A stretch of 64,000 bases of DNA from Wuchereria bancrofti (GCA_005281725.1 SSBO01000012.1:19977060-20041059); one strand, 5' to 3'; shown: positions 15,001 through 28,247, counted from the first letter of the stretch. The notes: generated by a model from the sequence alone, not told the origin. Translations and numbers: made by a program.

Positions 15001-15177
15001 TAAAACGATAAAAAGAATTTTAGAAATGAAACTCTAATTTAATTAAGATAAGTTACAATTAGTAAACAGGAACTTTGCTAAAATTCTGAAATAAAATAAA
15101 TGAAAAAAAAAATTACTAACCCGTAAATTTACTAACATCACATAATAGCTAATAAATAGTAATGAATTCAATTCCAT
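6083..15177 (-). CDS. sdn-1: Syndecan, transmembrane heparan sulfate proteoglycan core protein
   Basis: Cell-surface core protein carrying heparan sulfate chains; in worms it acts in axon guidance and cell migration. Exons (minus): 15177-15121, 14079-13935, 10851-10757, 10568-10346 and 6255-6083; phases fit and give 230 residues. Exon 1 is a hydrophobic signal-like start. Exon 2 carries three acidic Ser-Gly attachment sites (EGSGI Ser24, DGSGI Ser48, EGSGA Ser63). A Thr-rich ectodomain follows. The transmembrane helix is about 172-195 with a GGIVVG motif. The cytoplasmic tail has the syndecan C1 motif [10 protein letters not shown], a variable Pro/Tyr region and the C2 end KEFYA, a PDZ ligand. 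The length is somewhat below the about 288 residues of C. elegans SDN-1. Exon 1 is the least certain part: there is no clear signal-peptidase site, so a small exon between 14080 and 15120 may be missing. Two exons also occur as exact copies at 12540-12446 and 12257-12035; I treat these as assembly duplicates and leave them out. Confidence 0.92.
6361..6539. repeat. Diverged tandem duplication in the last syndecan intron
   Basis: A unit of about 75 bp at 6361-6433 recurs at 6461-6539, a period of about 100 bp, with scattered substitutions and a 4-base indel. Because the copies differ, this is real genomic duplication, unlike the exact duplications beside single Ns elsewhere in the window. Confidence 0.8.
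6540..10345 (-). other. Main part of the last syndecan intron
   Basis: The intron spans 6256-10345, with donor GTAAGT and acceptor TTTTTAG. It holds pyrimidine (CT/TTTC) tracts at about 7112-7168 and 9760-9810, poly-A/T runs, and no exon-like sequence that I can support. Confidence 0.7.
7112..7168. repeat. Pyrimidine (CT)n-rich simple repeat
   Basis: CT and CTTT units with one GCC interruption, inside the last syndecan intron. A similar tract lies at about 9760-9810. Confidence 0.85.
10337..13713. repeat. Exact 1,688-bp direct duplication around a single N
   Basis: Bases 10337-12024 recur at 12026-13713 (offset 1,689) with no difference that I could see. The only base between them is an N at 12025. 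This fits two contigs whose overlapping ends were joined without merging, rather than a recent biological duplication. Confidence 0.9.
12035..12540 (-). pseudogene. Second copy of syndecan exons 3 and 4, probable assembly artefact
   Basis: 12540-12446 and 12257-12035 are identical to the syndecan exons at 10851-10757 and 10568-10346. The pair enters and leaves in the same splice phase (1 to 1) and totals 318 bp. A gene predictor could therefore splice both pairs in and obtain a syndecan with a 106-residue ectodomain repeat and no frameshift. The exact identity of introns as well as exons, and the N at the junction, argue against a real exon duplication. Confidence 0.85.
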
Positions 15178-15892
15178 AGTTTTTTCATATAATTTGATAC
15201 AGTATATACTTTTCCTTTTAACCAGGTATCAATTCCATAAATGCCATATTTATTAAACAAATATTTATTAACAACCTGTAAGAATTATAAATAATCTGAA
15301 AATTAGCAAAAATAGAAAAAAATTATTTCGTAAAAAAATCTGATAATTTCAAAACGGATATGAAATAAATCATAAATATTTCTTTTCAATACATATTACT
15401 TTTCTATAATACCTATATTTACCTATGTATACCTATATATGTATATATAGAGCACAACTAAATAATAATTACATACTGATAAGAAATGATAATATAAAGT
15501 AAGATGAGTAGATCGAGAGCAATTAATTGTATAAAAAAGAAAAAAATACTGGATAAATCAATAATATCCACTTCACTATGGTAAGCTTTTTTTTAGTAAG
15601 TGTTTGATTAAGAAAGTAAACATTATTGTTTGTGATAAATTTATAATAACAACATTTATTCAAATCAAAATGAATAAGCATTTTTAATTAAATGAACAAA
15701 AAGAAGAAAGAGAAAATTTTTTCATTTTTTCCTTAATCTATCTGTAAAAAAAAGTGATTGAATAAATAAGTAAAAAGAAAAAAATAAAAAGTAAAATGAA
15801 AAGAAAAATTTTGTAATATTGAACGATAGAAGCGTACTGTGGAAAAAACAAACAAATAAATAAATAAACAAACAAACAAATAAAATATGGGA

Positions 15893-18800
15893 GAAAATTA
15901 AAAGGTAAAGAATAGCAACGATTTTATAAGTGCAAAAGAATATTAAATAATTAAAATATAAGTTAAGTTCCAGGAAAAAAAAGTAAATGGAAAAATTGCA
16001 ACAGATAAAAAAGGTGTTAAAAAATTTTTAAATTACAAAGAAAGAATGAGCTTTTATTGCTTATTAGGCTTTTTATTTAAACATCAAAATTTAATGTCAT
16101 ATTGATAACTCGCTTAATAATTTCTCTTAAAATTAATTCCTATTTTTGAAATGCGGCTTTTTCCACTGCTACATTTGCGCAGATCATTTCCAATTATACT
16201 ACTAAATTTGTGAGAAAAGAATGAAGCGGAAAAAGTTTTTATTGTAAGTATTACTCAAAAAAGCAATCATAAAACATGAAATGTTATTCATGCTTCATTT
16301 GTTACTTTTATACTGAGTAATAAAAATAAGCACAGTAATCCTTTCCTTCCCTCCCTCCCTCTCTCTCTCCTTCTTTCTCTCCCTCTCTTTTTTTTCACTC
16401 TTTTCCTCGCTTCTATTTTTTTTTTTTTAAATAAAAAAAGACAGAAAGAAATCCCTTTTTACTTATTATATTGTTCTGCAAAAAAAACATATTTTGATAA
16501 TTAAACATAAATGTAATAAATTAAAAGTATTAAATATATCATTGAACTTATAAATTTAGATTCAAACACAAACACTGTTAATTTTTATCAAAATTTGTTT
16601 CAAGTATTTGATAACTATTTGAAAAAGAAAAAAATTGATGAAAAAATTTCATGACACATTTAAATGTCACAAAAGTTTCATTTTATCCTATATTATAATA
16701 TTATTTATATTTTAATATAATAGTCATAGATATCTCAATTTTAGTTTAATAATGCGCCAAATATTTCAACTTTTCACTGCGATTGATGACAATTTGCTAA
16801 ATTGCAAAACTTTCTTATTTGAAATTCTTATTATATTTGAAATTTGAAATAAGCAAATAGCTATTAGCTTTTTTTCACTTTGTTTGCTTATTGATTAAAA
16901 AAAAAGAAGGAAAGAAAAACTCCGACATTTCAGAATACTTGTTTTACAGCAAAGAAATGTAAATTGATTTAAATGATATCAAAGCGCATTGTTTTTTTAA
17001 ATCGGTTGATATTTTTTAATGTGGCAAATAATATTTGAAAAAAAGAAAAGTTATTTTTAATAAAATTAGTTTTTACGCAATTTTATTTCTAATAAAATTA
17101 TCAAGACTACCTAAATAAGTTAAAATTGTTGCTACAAACGAGTAAGTTTGAAATGTTATAATATACTCCCATAATTGTTTTCATTTATTCGTTTTCGTTT
17201 ATTTCATTTGTTAAATTTGATTATTATTAATAGCAGTAAAACAAGTAATACTATAGAATGAATATCAGTTTCATGTTAAAATTCAAAATTCAATAAGTGA
17301 TTTGCATGTTGCAATTGACAATACTTAGAGTATAATTATTGATGTACGTATTATCACTATCAAAAATAATGGCAAAACCAATAATATTAAATATGCATCA
17401 TAAACAATATGATCAACCAAATTCATGATGATCATATGATCAATGCCATTTATATTACCGCGATATTAAATCAACTAAATTACCGTTTATGAATGAGAAA
17501 TATCAGAATTACCAGTAGTACCATTATGGAAATTATAACGATCGGAACAATGAAACCAAAATGATACATATGTCGTCTNGAAAATTAAAAGGTAAAGAAT
17601 AGCAACGATTTTATAAGTGCAAAAGAATATTAAATAATTAAAATATAAGTTAAGTTCCAGGAAAAAAAAGTAAATGGAAAAATTGCAACAGATAAAAAAG
17701 GTGTTAAAAAATTTTTAAATTACAAAGAAAGAATGAGCTTTTATTGCTTATTAGGCTTTTTATTTAAACATCAAAATTTAATGTCATATTGATAACTCGC
17801 TTAATAATTTCTCTTAAAATTAATTCCTATTTTTGAAATGCGGCTTTTTCCACTGCTACATTTGCGCAGATCATTTCCAATTATACTACTAAATTTGTGA
17901 GAAAAGAATGAAGCGGAAAAAGTTTTTATTGTAAGTATTACTCAAAAAAGCAATCATAAAACATGAAATGTTATTCATGCTTCATTTGTTACTTTTATAC
18001 TGAGTAATAAAAATAAGCACAGTAATCCTTTCCTTCCCTCCCTCCCTCTCTCTCTCCTTCTTTCTCTCCCTCTCTTTTTTTTCACTCTTTTCCTCGCTTC
18101 TATTTTTTTTTTTTTAAATAAAAAAAGACAGAAAGAAATCCCTTTTTACTTATTATATTGTTCTGCAAAAAAAACATATTTTGATAATTAAACATAAATG
18201 TAATAAATTAAAAGTATTAAATATATCATTGAACTTATAAATTTAGATTCAAACACAAACACTGTTAATTTTTATCAAAATTTGTTTCAAGTATTTGATA
18301 ACTATTTGAAAAAGAAAAAAATTGATGAAAAAATTTCATGACACATTTAAATGTCACAAAAGTTTCATTTTATCCTATATTATAATATTATTTATATTTT
18401 AATATAATAGTCATAGATATCTCAATTTTAGTTTAATAATGCGCCAAATATTTCAACTTTTCACTGCGATTGATGACAATTTGCTAAATTGCAAAACTTT
18501 CTTATTTGAAATTCTTATTATATTTGAAATTTGAAATAAGCAAATAGCTATTAGCTTTTTTTCACTTTGTTTGCTTATTGATTAAAAAAAAAGAAGGAAA
18601 GAAAAACTCCGACATTTCAGAATACTTGTTTTACAGCAAAGAAATGTAAATTGATTTAAATGATATCAAAGCGCATTGTTTTTTTAAATCGGTTGATATT
18701 TTTTAATGTGGCAAATAATATTTGAAAAAAAGAAAAGTTATTTTTAATAAAATTAGTTTTTACGCAATTTTATTTCTAATAAAATTATCAAGACTACCTA

Positions 18801-19265
18801 AATAAGTTAAAATTGTTGCTACAAACGAGTAAGTTTGAAATGTTATAATATACTCCCATAATTGTTTTCATTTATTCGTTTTCGTTTATTTCATTTGTTA
18901 AATTTGATTATTATTAATAGCAGTAAAACAAGTAATACTATAGAATGAATATCAGTTTCATGTTAAAATTCAAAATTCAATAAGTGATTTGCATGTTGCA
19001 ATTGACAATACTTAGAGTATAATTATTGATGTACGTATTATCACTATCAAAAATAATGGCAAAACCAATAATATTAAATATGCATCATAAACAATATGAT
19101 CAACCAAATTCATGATGATCATATGATCAATGCCATTTATATTACCGCGATATTAAATCAACTAAATTACCGTTTATGAATGAGAAATATCAGAATTACC
19201 AGTAGTACCATTATGGAAATTATAACGATCGGAACAATGAAACCAAAATGATACATATGTCGTCT
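15893..19265. repeat. Exact 1,686-bp direct duplication around a single N
   Basis: Bases 15893-17578 recur at 17580-19265 (offset 1,687), separated only by an N at 17579. The segment is noncoding DNA upstream of syndecan. It has the same signature as the 10337-13713 duplication and is probably another unmerged contig overlap. Confidence 0.9.
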
Positions 19266-22200
19266 TTAATTATAAAATTTCACATCAACGGTAACACGAT
19301 TCATGTTTCGTAAATATGATATCAAATATCGTAACGAATCATAAAGAATAGCACAATGGGGAATTAAAATTAAAATAAACATTTCAGGTATGCATGATAA
19401 TTACTGTAAAAATTATTAAGAAAATCAATAAATAAAGCAATTTTCAATTAGATAATTTATTGATATTATATTACGAGTATTAATTACCATCATAGTATTA
19501 TCAATATCTAATTAGTACTGATCATTTTAATATGATATTTGATAATGGCTATACTGAAAACAAATTAATAATTGTAAAAATAAGGTAATTAAATATATTA
19601 CATTAATTTGCACATTATAAAATATTGCAAATTTTAAACCATTCAATTAGTAACATATATTATTGAAATCTGATGTTAAAATTTTAAACTATTTTATCAA
19701 AATGGTAAAACATTTGCAAGATGATAGATCAGCTTAAATCAATTAATGAATGAATTCAATGAAATAGTTTGATGATTAAGCAATTTAAAACATTTGTAAG
19801 AGTTGATTATAAAATTAATTATTACTAGCTAGTAATTTTGCACATTTTTTACTTGTAATAAATAAGGGAAATTTTGATGATAATGATGATAATAATAGTG
19901 ATAATGATAGTAATGATAATGATGATAATGACAATGACATTAGACATACTGTAACATTTGATGATATATTGAAATGATTGCTTTTAATGTATTAATATAT
20001 AAATTTATCTGATAAATTAGAATTACTGAATGAATAATTTAACACAATGAAAAAAAAATTGCTAAAAATTTAATTTTAATTTTACATCCTAACTAGAATA
20101 TTATCAAATATTTCATTTTACTATCACCACTAGTACTATTACGATTACAAGTGCTATTACCATTTTATCGGATTAATTTATTGGTAACAATTCGATAGAT
20201 TATTAGTTAGCTATTCGTTTCATTTTATAAGTAATCAAACGCATTTGCTTAATAATAAAATGCCGAATCTAACAATCCTGAAAGCAGCTGTTCTCAATTT
20301 AATTTCACATTTATTTCATTGGTAAAATGAAATATTTTTTTCTTTTTGTTAACATAAAAAATGCAAAAGAAACAAATTAAATCAAAATTATAACAAAAAA
20401 CAAAAAAACGAAAACAAATGAATATTCTTCAATTTGTTTTTTTCTTTTTTCGTTTTTTTTCTATTCAAAATGATAAAATGTTATTTTCGAAAATTTTATT
20501 AGGGATAATTCGTTTTTTTCTCTCCAAACATACTTTAGAGAAAAGCTTTATCAGATGTGTATGTATTTGTGTGTGTGTGTATGTGTGTGCTTGTATATAT
20601 ATATATGTAAATTAGTTTGATATGATTATCACTAAACTTTTCTCACCATATTTACATTTCAATCAAACCATATATGTAAGTGATATAAATGATCTTTGCT
20701 TCATTATGTACATATAATTTAAATTATCTAAAAATGATAAAATCATTTTTTAATCATTTTAGTAAAATGTATATGTATTTTCTCTTCCTTTAACTTCGTG
20801 TCTTTTTTTTATATAGTTTAACGCTAGACTGTTATTTTAATGATTGAAGAAAATTTGGAATAATAGAGTGAATGAAGTAATTTATAAAAAGTTCAACTTT
20901 AGCTCACTTTATATTCACATTATTGATCCTGATAAAACGATGTTATCATATATTATTACTAACATAATTTATTATTATTACTATCATTGTTGAAATCATG
21001 TCAATCATATCTATTCACAAAGATATTTTTATAAAAAAAAAAAGTTTTTAACGTACAATGAATCATTTTTCATGTTTAATCTTTATTTTTCATGTCTAAA
21101 CTATCATTCTCATTAACTCATTAATTTAATTTTAAATTCAAAAAGTTGAGAGAGAGAAAGAGAAAAAAGAGGAAAACGCTTCTGATAAAAAGCATAAAGG
21201 GCATTTTTAGATTTGATTGAATGATACTTTACGAGTAATATATTTAAAATAAAAAAAAAAAAGGATGAGAAATAGAGGAGAAATTGAAATGATGGATGTA
21301 AAGGAAGTAAAAGCGATGGATGAAAGAAGTGGAATGAATATTTGAAAGTGTCTTTTCGTTCAATTTTTCTCTCTCTTTCTCTTTCTCTTTAAAAAATAAA
21401 AAAAAATCTATGAATTTTATTCTCTATCGATGTGTATTAACGTATTTCATGCAAAGAAAAAAAAAACAAGAGAGAGAGAGGGAGGGAAAGGATGATTCTA
21501 GAGGGTAATCATTTTTATTCGCATGTTTCATCTTTTTGCACCATCATTTAAAAAAAAATTATCATACAAAAAGAAAGAAAAGAGAGGAGGACAGAGAAAG
21601 AGAGGGAAAAGAAGAGAAAAAGAAAGCTCTGTCGAAGTGTTACATAAGTAACATTTCAATTATATTTTGTTTTGGAATAATTTTCTCTTTAGCTCTAAAA
21701 AAAAATTCCTCCTTCATTTCTTTCTTAAAAATATAAGTTTAATAAGCCTTAGTTAAGCACATAGCAATCATTTCATCCAAATTTTTGACTGGCAAAATAG
21801 GATGAAGCAAACTACCATTACCATTATTCATTTCTTTCATAGCTATTCGTTATCTTCTGATCGAATCAAAATGGATAAATATATATCATTTGGGAATTAG
21901 CTTATTATTAAAAGAAAAAAATTTTTAAAGCATATTTTTGAAAATATTAAAAATAGAAATCATTCATTTGTTGTTAGATAACAAAATTATAAGGACGAGA
22001 AGAGAAAGAAGAAAGGATTAAAAATAAAAACAAAAAAAAAAAACATACAATGTATTTAGTTGAATAGGAATGATAAATTTTTGAAATTGTTAAAACCACC
22101 TGACACAACCAATTCGTAGCAACAATTTTTCTCGCTTTTTATTGTTTTCTTTCTCTTTCTCTCTTTTTTTTCCTTCCTTTTTTTTCTTCCATACCTTTAT

Positions 22201-23454
22201 TATAAGTGAAAATGAAAATATTAGGAAATGGCAATAAGTAAATTATATTTGGATAAGGTTTTTCATAGAAAATTTAATATATCTGCGAGAGGAAAAATAA
22301 AAAAGGAAAGTAGGGGAAAAGTAACAAAAATAAAATAAATGATAAAAAAATTAAAGATAAAGATTAAAAATAAGATAATAAAAAAAAAATGTAGAACACT
22401 TCTAATTTATCATATACTTCGTAGTCCTTAATTTTCATTTTTTTTTCAAATTTAAAAATTATTTGAAATGCACTACTGAGAGAAGGAAAAGAAAGAAACG
22501 AAACTTGATGAGAAAAAAATGCAAATAAAAAGAAAAAAAAATTTTTTTTTTAATGAGGTTTTCAAGACAGCTGCTATAAGGTTTTTTTTTTAAATCTTGT
22601 TAGTAAAGAAAAAAGAAAAGAAAAGAAAATGACAACGGTCGAATATCATTTTCATTTTGAAAATTGAAGTTAAAATGTTTTTGTCTCTTCCAATTTGCAT
22701 TTATAATTTTATTGCAAAAAAGACCTAACATTTATTTCTTTTCAATTTCAACAACTAATTTTATAATAGTTCCAAAAAGGATTAAGAATGAAATGATAAT
22801 TCTACATATTATTTTTTGAAATCAAATGATTTGATTTATATTTATCAGTAAAAATTATTCAACAAAATTTGATATAAAATTTGCTAGTTTTATAATAAAT
22901 AGTATTGATCGTTATTACATTTGGTTAAAAAAAATATCTGAAGTAAATTGAAATGATTATTACATTGAAATCAGATAGATAATTTCTGAAAAGAAAAAAA
23001 TAAATGACAAATATGGATAATAGGAAAGAATTAGCAACAGAAAATTCGACAAAAAAAATAAATATTATTCACCATATGTTTACATATGGTAGCACTTTCA
23101 TTCAATAATCATCGATGATCCACAAAGTTTTGCTGCTTAAAATGTGATGATAACAAAGGTCACTGTAGTAACTTTTGTAATGCAAAGGTCATAGAAACAA
23201 TTTTATCGGTTTACTTTACACTTTTTGAACCAAAAATTACCCCTACTTAATTAGATGATGTTTAGATCAAACTCAAGAAATTGTAAAAGCAAAATATAGA
23301 AAAGGAAAGATCAATAAGCAATGAAGAAATGGTATAAGGCAACGACAAATGTAAAACATTTAACAACTTTTTTTCATCTTTTTTTGATTTACAAATTTCC
23401 TCTTCATTTTTCGTAGCATGGGATAAATGAAAATAAATGAAAGAAAAGAGAAAA

Positions 23455-23665
23455 ATAAACAAACAGGTAAACAAGAAAGCGAGCAAGCAGACAAACGAAG
23501 AAGCAAATACATAAACAAATAAACAATACAAAAAACAAACAAAAAACAGACAGACGAGTAGGCAAATAAACAAGCAGATAAACAAACAAATAAGCAAGCA
23601 AGTAAGCAAACGAACAAACAAACAAGCAAACAAGCAAGTAAATAAACAAACAAGTAAACGAGCAA
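23455..23665. repeat. Degenerate CAAR/AAAC tetranucleotide minisatellite
   Basis: About 210 bp of loosely repeated four-base units (AAAC, AAGC, AGAC, GTAA). On the minus strand these read GTTT/CTTG/TTTA and rarely make a stop codon, so all three minus frames stay open and give Leu/Cys/Phe/Val-rich conceptual proteins of 101-138 residues. A four-base period with three open frames shows that the translations are artefacts. Confidence 0.88.
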
Positions 23666-23889
23666 AGAGAAATAACACTGACTGTGGATGAGATCATTTC
23701 ATTTTTTCCAAATTGCAAAATTTATTTTTTCTTTCAAATTTAATAATTATTCTCATTTTTTTTTTTTTTTTTGTTAAATTTTCATCTCTTTAGTCGTTTT
23801 TTATTTTCTGGAAAGATTCAAGAAATTGAATAAGCAGTAATAATAATAATAATAATAATAGTAAAATGACGGAAAAAAAATAGTAGAGC

Positions 23890-24060
23890 AAATGATGTGA
23901 ATGAGCGGGAGAGAGAATAGCGGTGACAAAGTTTATGAAATCGTTGCGTATAAGAGGAATGATCGGATCGGTGTAGGACGATTCAGACGACCGCCGCCGA
24001 TACATTCCACATATTTTAGTACCATCGAAGAGACAACAGAAGTTTGTGTGTTCCTCATTG
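23890..24060. promoter_or_regulatory. GC-richer island, candidate promoter or 5' exon
   Basis: A patch of clearly higher GC, including a CGACCGCCGCCGAT core near 23988-24001, within very AT-rich DNA. A (CA)n array follows on the plus side. Both strands are open for about 40-60 codons (minus 23790-24005, plus 23901-24095), as expected of GC-rich DNA, and neither translation resembles a known protein. It lies 8.7 kb upstream of the syndecan start codon, so a distal promoter or 5' untranslated exon of that gene is one possibility. This is inference from composition only. Confidence 0.3.
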
Positions 24061-24127
24061 GTCCAAAGAACATTTTTTCCATTCTATTCAACTAAAATTG
24101 ATATAAGATGGGCTATATACTGCTATT

Positions 24128-24140
24128 ACACACACATGCA

Positions 24141-24232
<92 letters not shown>
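24128..24232. repeat. (CA)n microsatellite
   Basis: About 105 bp of CA repeat with a few TG/TA interruptions at its left end and a perfect run of about 80 bp to the right. Its His/Thr translation is not a gene. Confidence 0.97.
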
Positions 24233-24236
<4 letters not shown>

Positions 24237-27200
24237 AATATATACGTATATCACCGTATCGCAATATGAATGATTTTACTCAAATCTATCAATCATTTCA
24301 CAATTATCAATTAGAATATAATCACAATAGTTAACCACTGTTTATCTTAAAAAGAGGAAAACAGAAATATTAATTTTATTTAATCATTTGGTAAATTTTA
24401 TGAAATTTTATCGAAATCAATAAGTAATGTTAGATAAGCTTCATATCTAATAGATTGAATTGAACAAATTGTAAATATAACATGTAAAATTGAAATGAAA
24501 GTGCTTTTTTTAAGTACTAAAAATTTTAATAAAAAATTATTCGCTGAGATTATTATCATTTTATTTATTTAATTGTTGGACGAAAACTAATCTTAGATAA
24601 TTTTTTTACTTTAGTTTGAAATAACTTAACAATTTGCATAGAAAAAGGGTTTGGAAAAGGATAAATTTGAAATGATTAAGCTTAACCATATGAAATATAA
24701 AATTACACTCAAATATTTACCATGCAAATATCGTACATACAGCACGCTTAACTTACCTTAATAATACTATGATATCAAAGTAAACATTCCTTTTCATTTC
24801 ACTAATTTAAAGAAAAAATTCCTAAAATATATTATTAAATCAAGAATTAATAAGATTCACATAAAACTGTCAAATGGTTAATAACATCAAATGCCATAAT
24901 TATTATCTTAAATATAATATTTAAATAATTAGTATTAAAATAAAGGAATTCGATAACTTATTCGGTTCCGTTACTTCGCATACTTTATTTTGTATAGAGA
25001 AAATAAATTCAATAGGGGAGAAATTAACAATAATAATAAAAGTATTTGTTTATTTAACTGTTCTTCGTTCTATCAATATTTATTTAAATGAAGCAGAAAG
25101 AAGAAATTAAATCAATAAATAAACTTAATGTAAATGAAAATAAGTTGAAATGAAAGAAATTAATGAATGAAATTATTATACTTTACCATAAGTGAAGGGA
25201 AAAAATTAACGAAGTAGGATGAAACATATAATTAAAGTACATTTTTCTATTTTTTTAACATAAAAACATATTTCATTTGTATTTATTGAAGATAGAAAGT
25301 GTCAAATAAATTATTGAAATATTTCTGAATGAATTAAAACCATTTTAGCTTTTCATCTAGATTTTTTTTTAAATTATGCAAATCATATTTAAATAAAAAT
25401 ACAACGAACAACAAAAAAAAAAAAAATTGTGCTAAAAACTACAAAAAGAAAAATTTGGAATACAATAAAGAAATATATTTTATTGTGATTACTACTATTA
25501 TTATTACTAACATTAAATATTCAGAAAGATTTAAATCGTTAAATACATGTCATCCATTCATTTTCATCATATATTAGGATAACATGACGGAGCGAATAGG
25601 TTAATCACATATTACACGATTTTAAACTTTTTTAAAGCTTTCCTAAATTCTCAATATTCTATCAACAAAGTAATACTTATATTTCTCTCTCTCTCCCTCT
25701 CTCTCTTTCTCTCTTCCTTTTGCTTTTTTCCTTTTTTTCTGATTGTTATGAATGAATTTTGAAACGATAGAACTATTAGCAATTTGTTTTAAAAAAGCCA
25801 AAAAAAAAAAATAAATAAAAGTGCAGACAAAAAATATTTTCAACAAAATTAGAAGGAAAAATTAACAGTAAAAATAAAAATAAAATAAAACTGTAGGCAA
25901 TTTTCTATCGGATTTGTTGTTTTCGATGAAAACGATTGAGTAAAAATGAATTAGCACAAAATGTAAAGTAGTAATTAATGTTAATTAATAATCCAATTCT
26001 TCTATAAATTACAGAAGAAAAGAAAATAGAAATAATAATGGCTAAATGTTCCCCTGAAGTAATAAGCTTTTTCCATTAATTTAGATAATTATAGTGGTAC
26101 AGCAGAAATCATTTCAAGATTCCAAATTTCATCGTATGAAATGTTATGGACGATAATTATTTGCGTTTTCCTTTTTTTTTATTCAGAATATTAAATCATC
26201 TTTCAAATGTATTCAAATATTTTGCACAAAGCATATTGAGCTGCATATTTCTATAAATTATCTAATAGATGAACTTATTAAATTATAATCCGTATGCGAT
26301 TTTTAATTGCACTGGTAAATGTGATGATGAAGCAGCAGCGAACATTTAAATCTTTTAATTGTGAATATATATGTATGATATGAGGAAAATTACATGCAAT
26401 TTAAGATTTACTTAATTTTGAAACTTCAAAACAAAAACTGCGAATAAATTTAATCAGTTTAAATTAAATGGAGTATCACTTGACAAATTGCTTAATTTAA
26501 AATGCTTCGTTCAGCACATCTGAAATTTGCGCTATAATCGGCAAAAAAATTATATTCGAATAGACAGATGCATGAAGCCAATAATGACGCCAGATGTTAA
26601 CTATTCTCGTATTGCAATTCAGCAAGAAATCTATTTACTGGTGCATTTGATCTTTTTTTTCTTTTTGTTTTCAATTTCTATTTCAATTCCTGCGCTTATT
26701 CTTTCCATTATATATTTTTTCAAATATATTATTAAGCTGAGCTATCAAATATCAATTCATTCATTTCTTTATTTTTTTCAAAAACTTTCAGGTTAAATTT
26801 TATGTTTCAAATGCTATGCATTGATGGTATTTTTTTCATCTAATATAATAAATTGGATTTGCAAAAACTGACTAATTAAACATTTAAAATATACTTCGTT
26901 GCAATAGGATGAGATATGATACGAGTAAAATGAATGGTAGTGCAGAAATGATGCAATCAATTTTAAAACGCAAATATAACATTATGAAAAAGGTTAATGG
27001 TTAGAATGAAAAAAAGGAGAGAAATTTGCAAATGATTTTGCAAATTTCTTCCTTTTAAAGTAACAAGACTTGAGTAAATTAATTGGCATATTAATTAACT
27101 ACAGTAATTAGCAAATTTGGTAATCAAATGAGGGGAAAATTAAGAAATTGAAATGTTAATTTATTCAAACGACAGCAATGTGAGAAAAGAAATACACAAG

Positions 27201-27249
27201 TACTTGAAAAAAATAATACTGCAAAGAAATGCTTCATTTACTGCCATTA

Positions 27250-27540
27250 GTGAAATAGAAAATTGGTTGTAGTGGACGAAAGTAGCCAGCGGCCAATCTC
27301 ATTGATTAGGAATAAGATAAAATGGCAAGGGCGGATAAAGGAAGGAACGACAATACCGCTGCATACGGACTCCACCCATCCCATCATCGGTCATCTCATC
27401 ATCTCTGTGTGCGACTCCTCAACGCGATATGCAACACAGACGTCCCAGGCCTGTATCAATGGTGGTTAATTAATGGTTTTAATTAGTGATACCTGGCTTA
27501 CCTCAGGTAAGTGAGGTTAAATGTCAATATCTCGTGGGAA
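27250..27540 (+). promoter_or_regulatory. GC-richer island with a consensus splice donor, candidate 5' exon or promoter
   Basis: About 290 bp of higher GC, ending in a perfect consensus donor CAG|GTAAGT at 27506/27507 on the plus strand. The donor lies inside a small hairpin (CTTACC-TCA-GGTAAG). It is 3.7 kb upstream of the acceptor TTTCCAG at 31181 of the plus-strand gene. No reading frame joins to that gene (one joined frame meets a stop and the other two have no usable in-frame ATG), so only an untranslated first exon would fit. A 68-codon ORF (27263-27469) lies here but resembles nothing I know. Confidence 0.3.
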
Positions 27541-28247
27541 TATTGAGTTTGTATGAAGACAAACATTGGAGACATTCATATGGAAAGTTGATCAATCTTT
27601 TAATGCCAACAAAAAGATAAATTAATGAAAATATAAATTGATATTTGAAATGAATTTATCAATTTGAATTATGCCCAATTTTTTGTTAAATTACAATTTA
27701 GTACGATTCAGTATTCAATTTTTTAAACTCACTTCAGGTTTAGTATGCAAGTTAAACTAATATTCCATTCAATTTAGTATTTAATTTTATACCAACTTAC
27801 ACCAAATTAATATACAATTCAGTTTTATATCTAATATCTAATTTGATACCATTTATTTCAGTTAATAATTTGAATGTCTTATTTTAAAATGAGATTAAAA
27901 TCTAAATGACAGTTTAAATAACAGATTAATAATGTTTTTATAATTAAAGGATAAAAATAAAAGAGAATAATTTGTTGCTATTATTATCGCAAATGACAGA
28001 ATACATCATTCAAGTCCAATATTATAATAAAAAACAATTTTCCAATTTTAAATGTTATTTATATCACATGCAAATTTTAATTATTTTCAGCATTTCTTTT
28101 TTTGCTCATCAATTGATTTTAACTATAATAATCTATGTATACGTACGATTCCACGTATGCGTATAATTGCAAGCAGATTTAAGCTTTCAAAACTTCAATT
28201 ATTATAAATTTAATTTATATCTTCTAATTCTTATATATTTAATTTGT

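Noticed and set aside
23262..23718. Three overlapping Leu/Cys/Phe-rich minus-strand ORFs resembling membrane proteins
   Set aside because: All are read-throughs of one four-base degenerate repeat, open in every frame.
24046..24273. ORF with a long His-Thr run
   Set aside because: Translation of the (CA)n microsatellite.
27490..27520. Similarity to the U1 snRNA 5' end (CTTACCT)
   Set aside because: Only the seven-base core complementary to a splice donor matches, as expected beside a consensus donor; the rest of U1 is absent.
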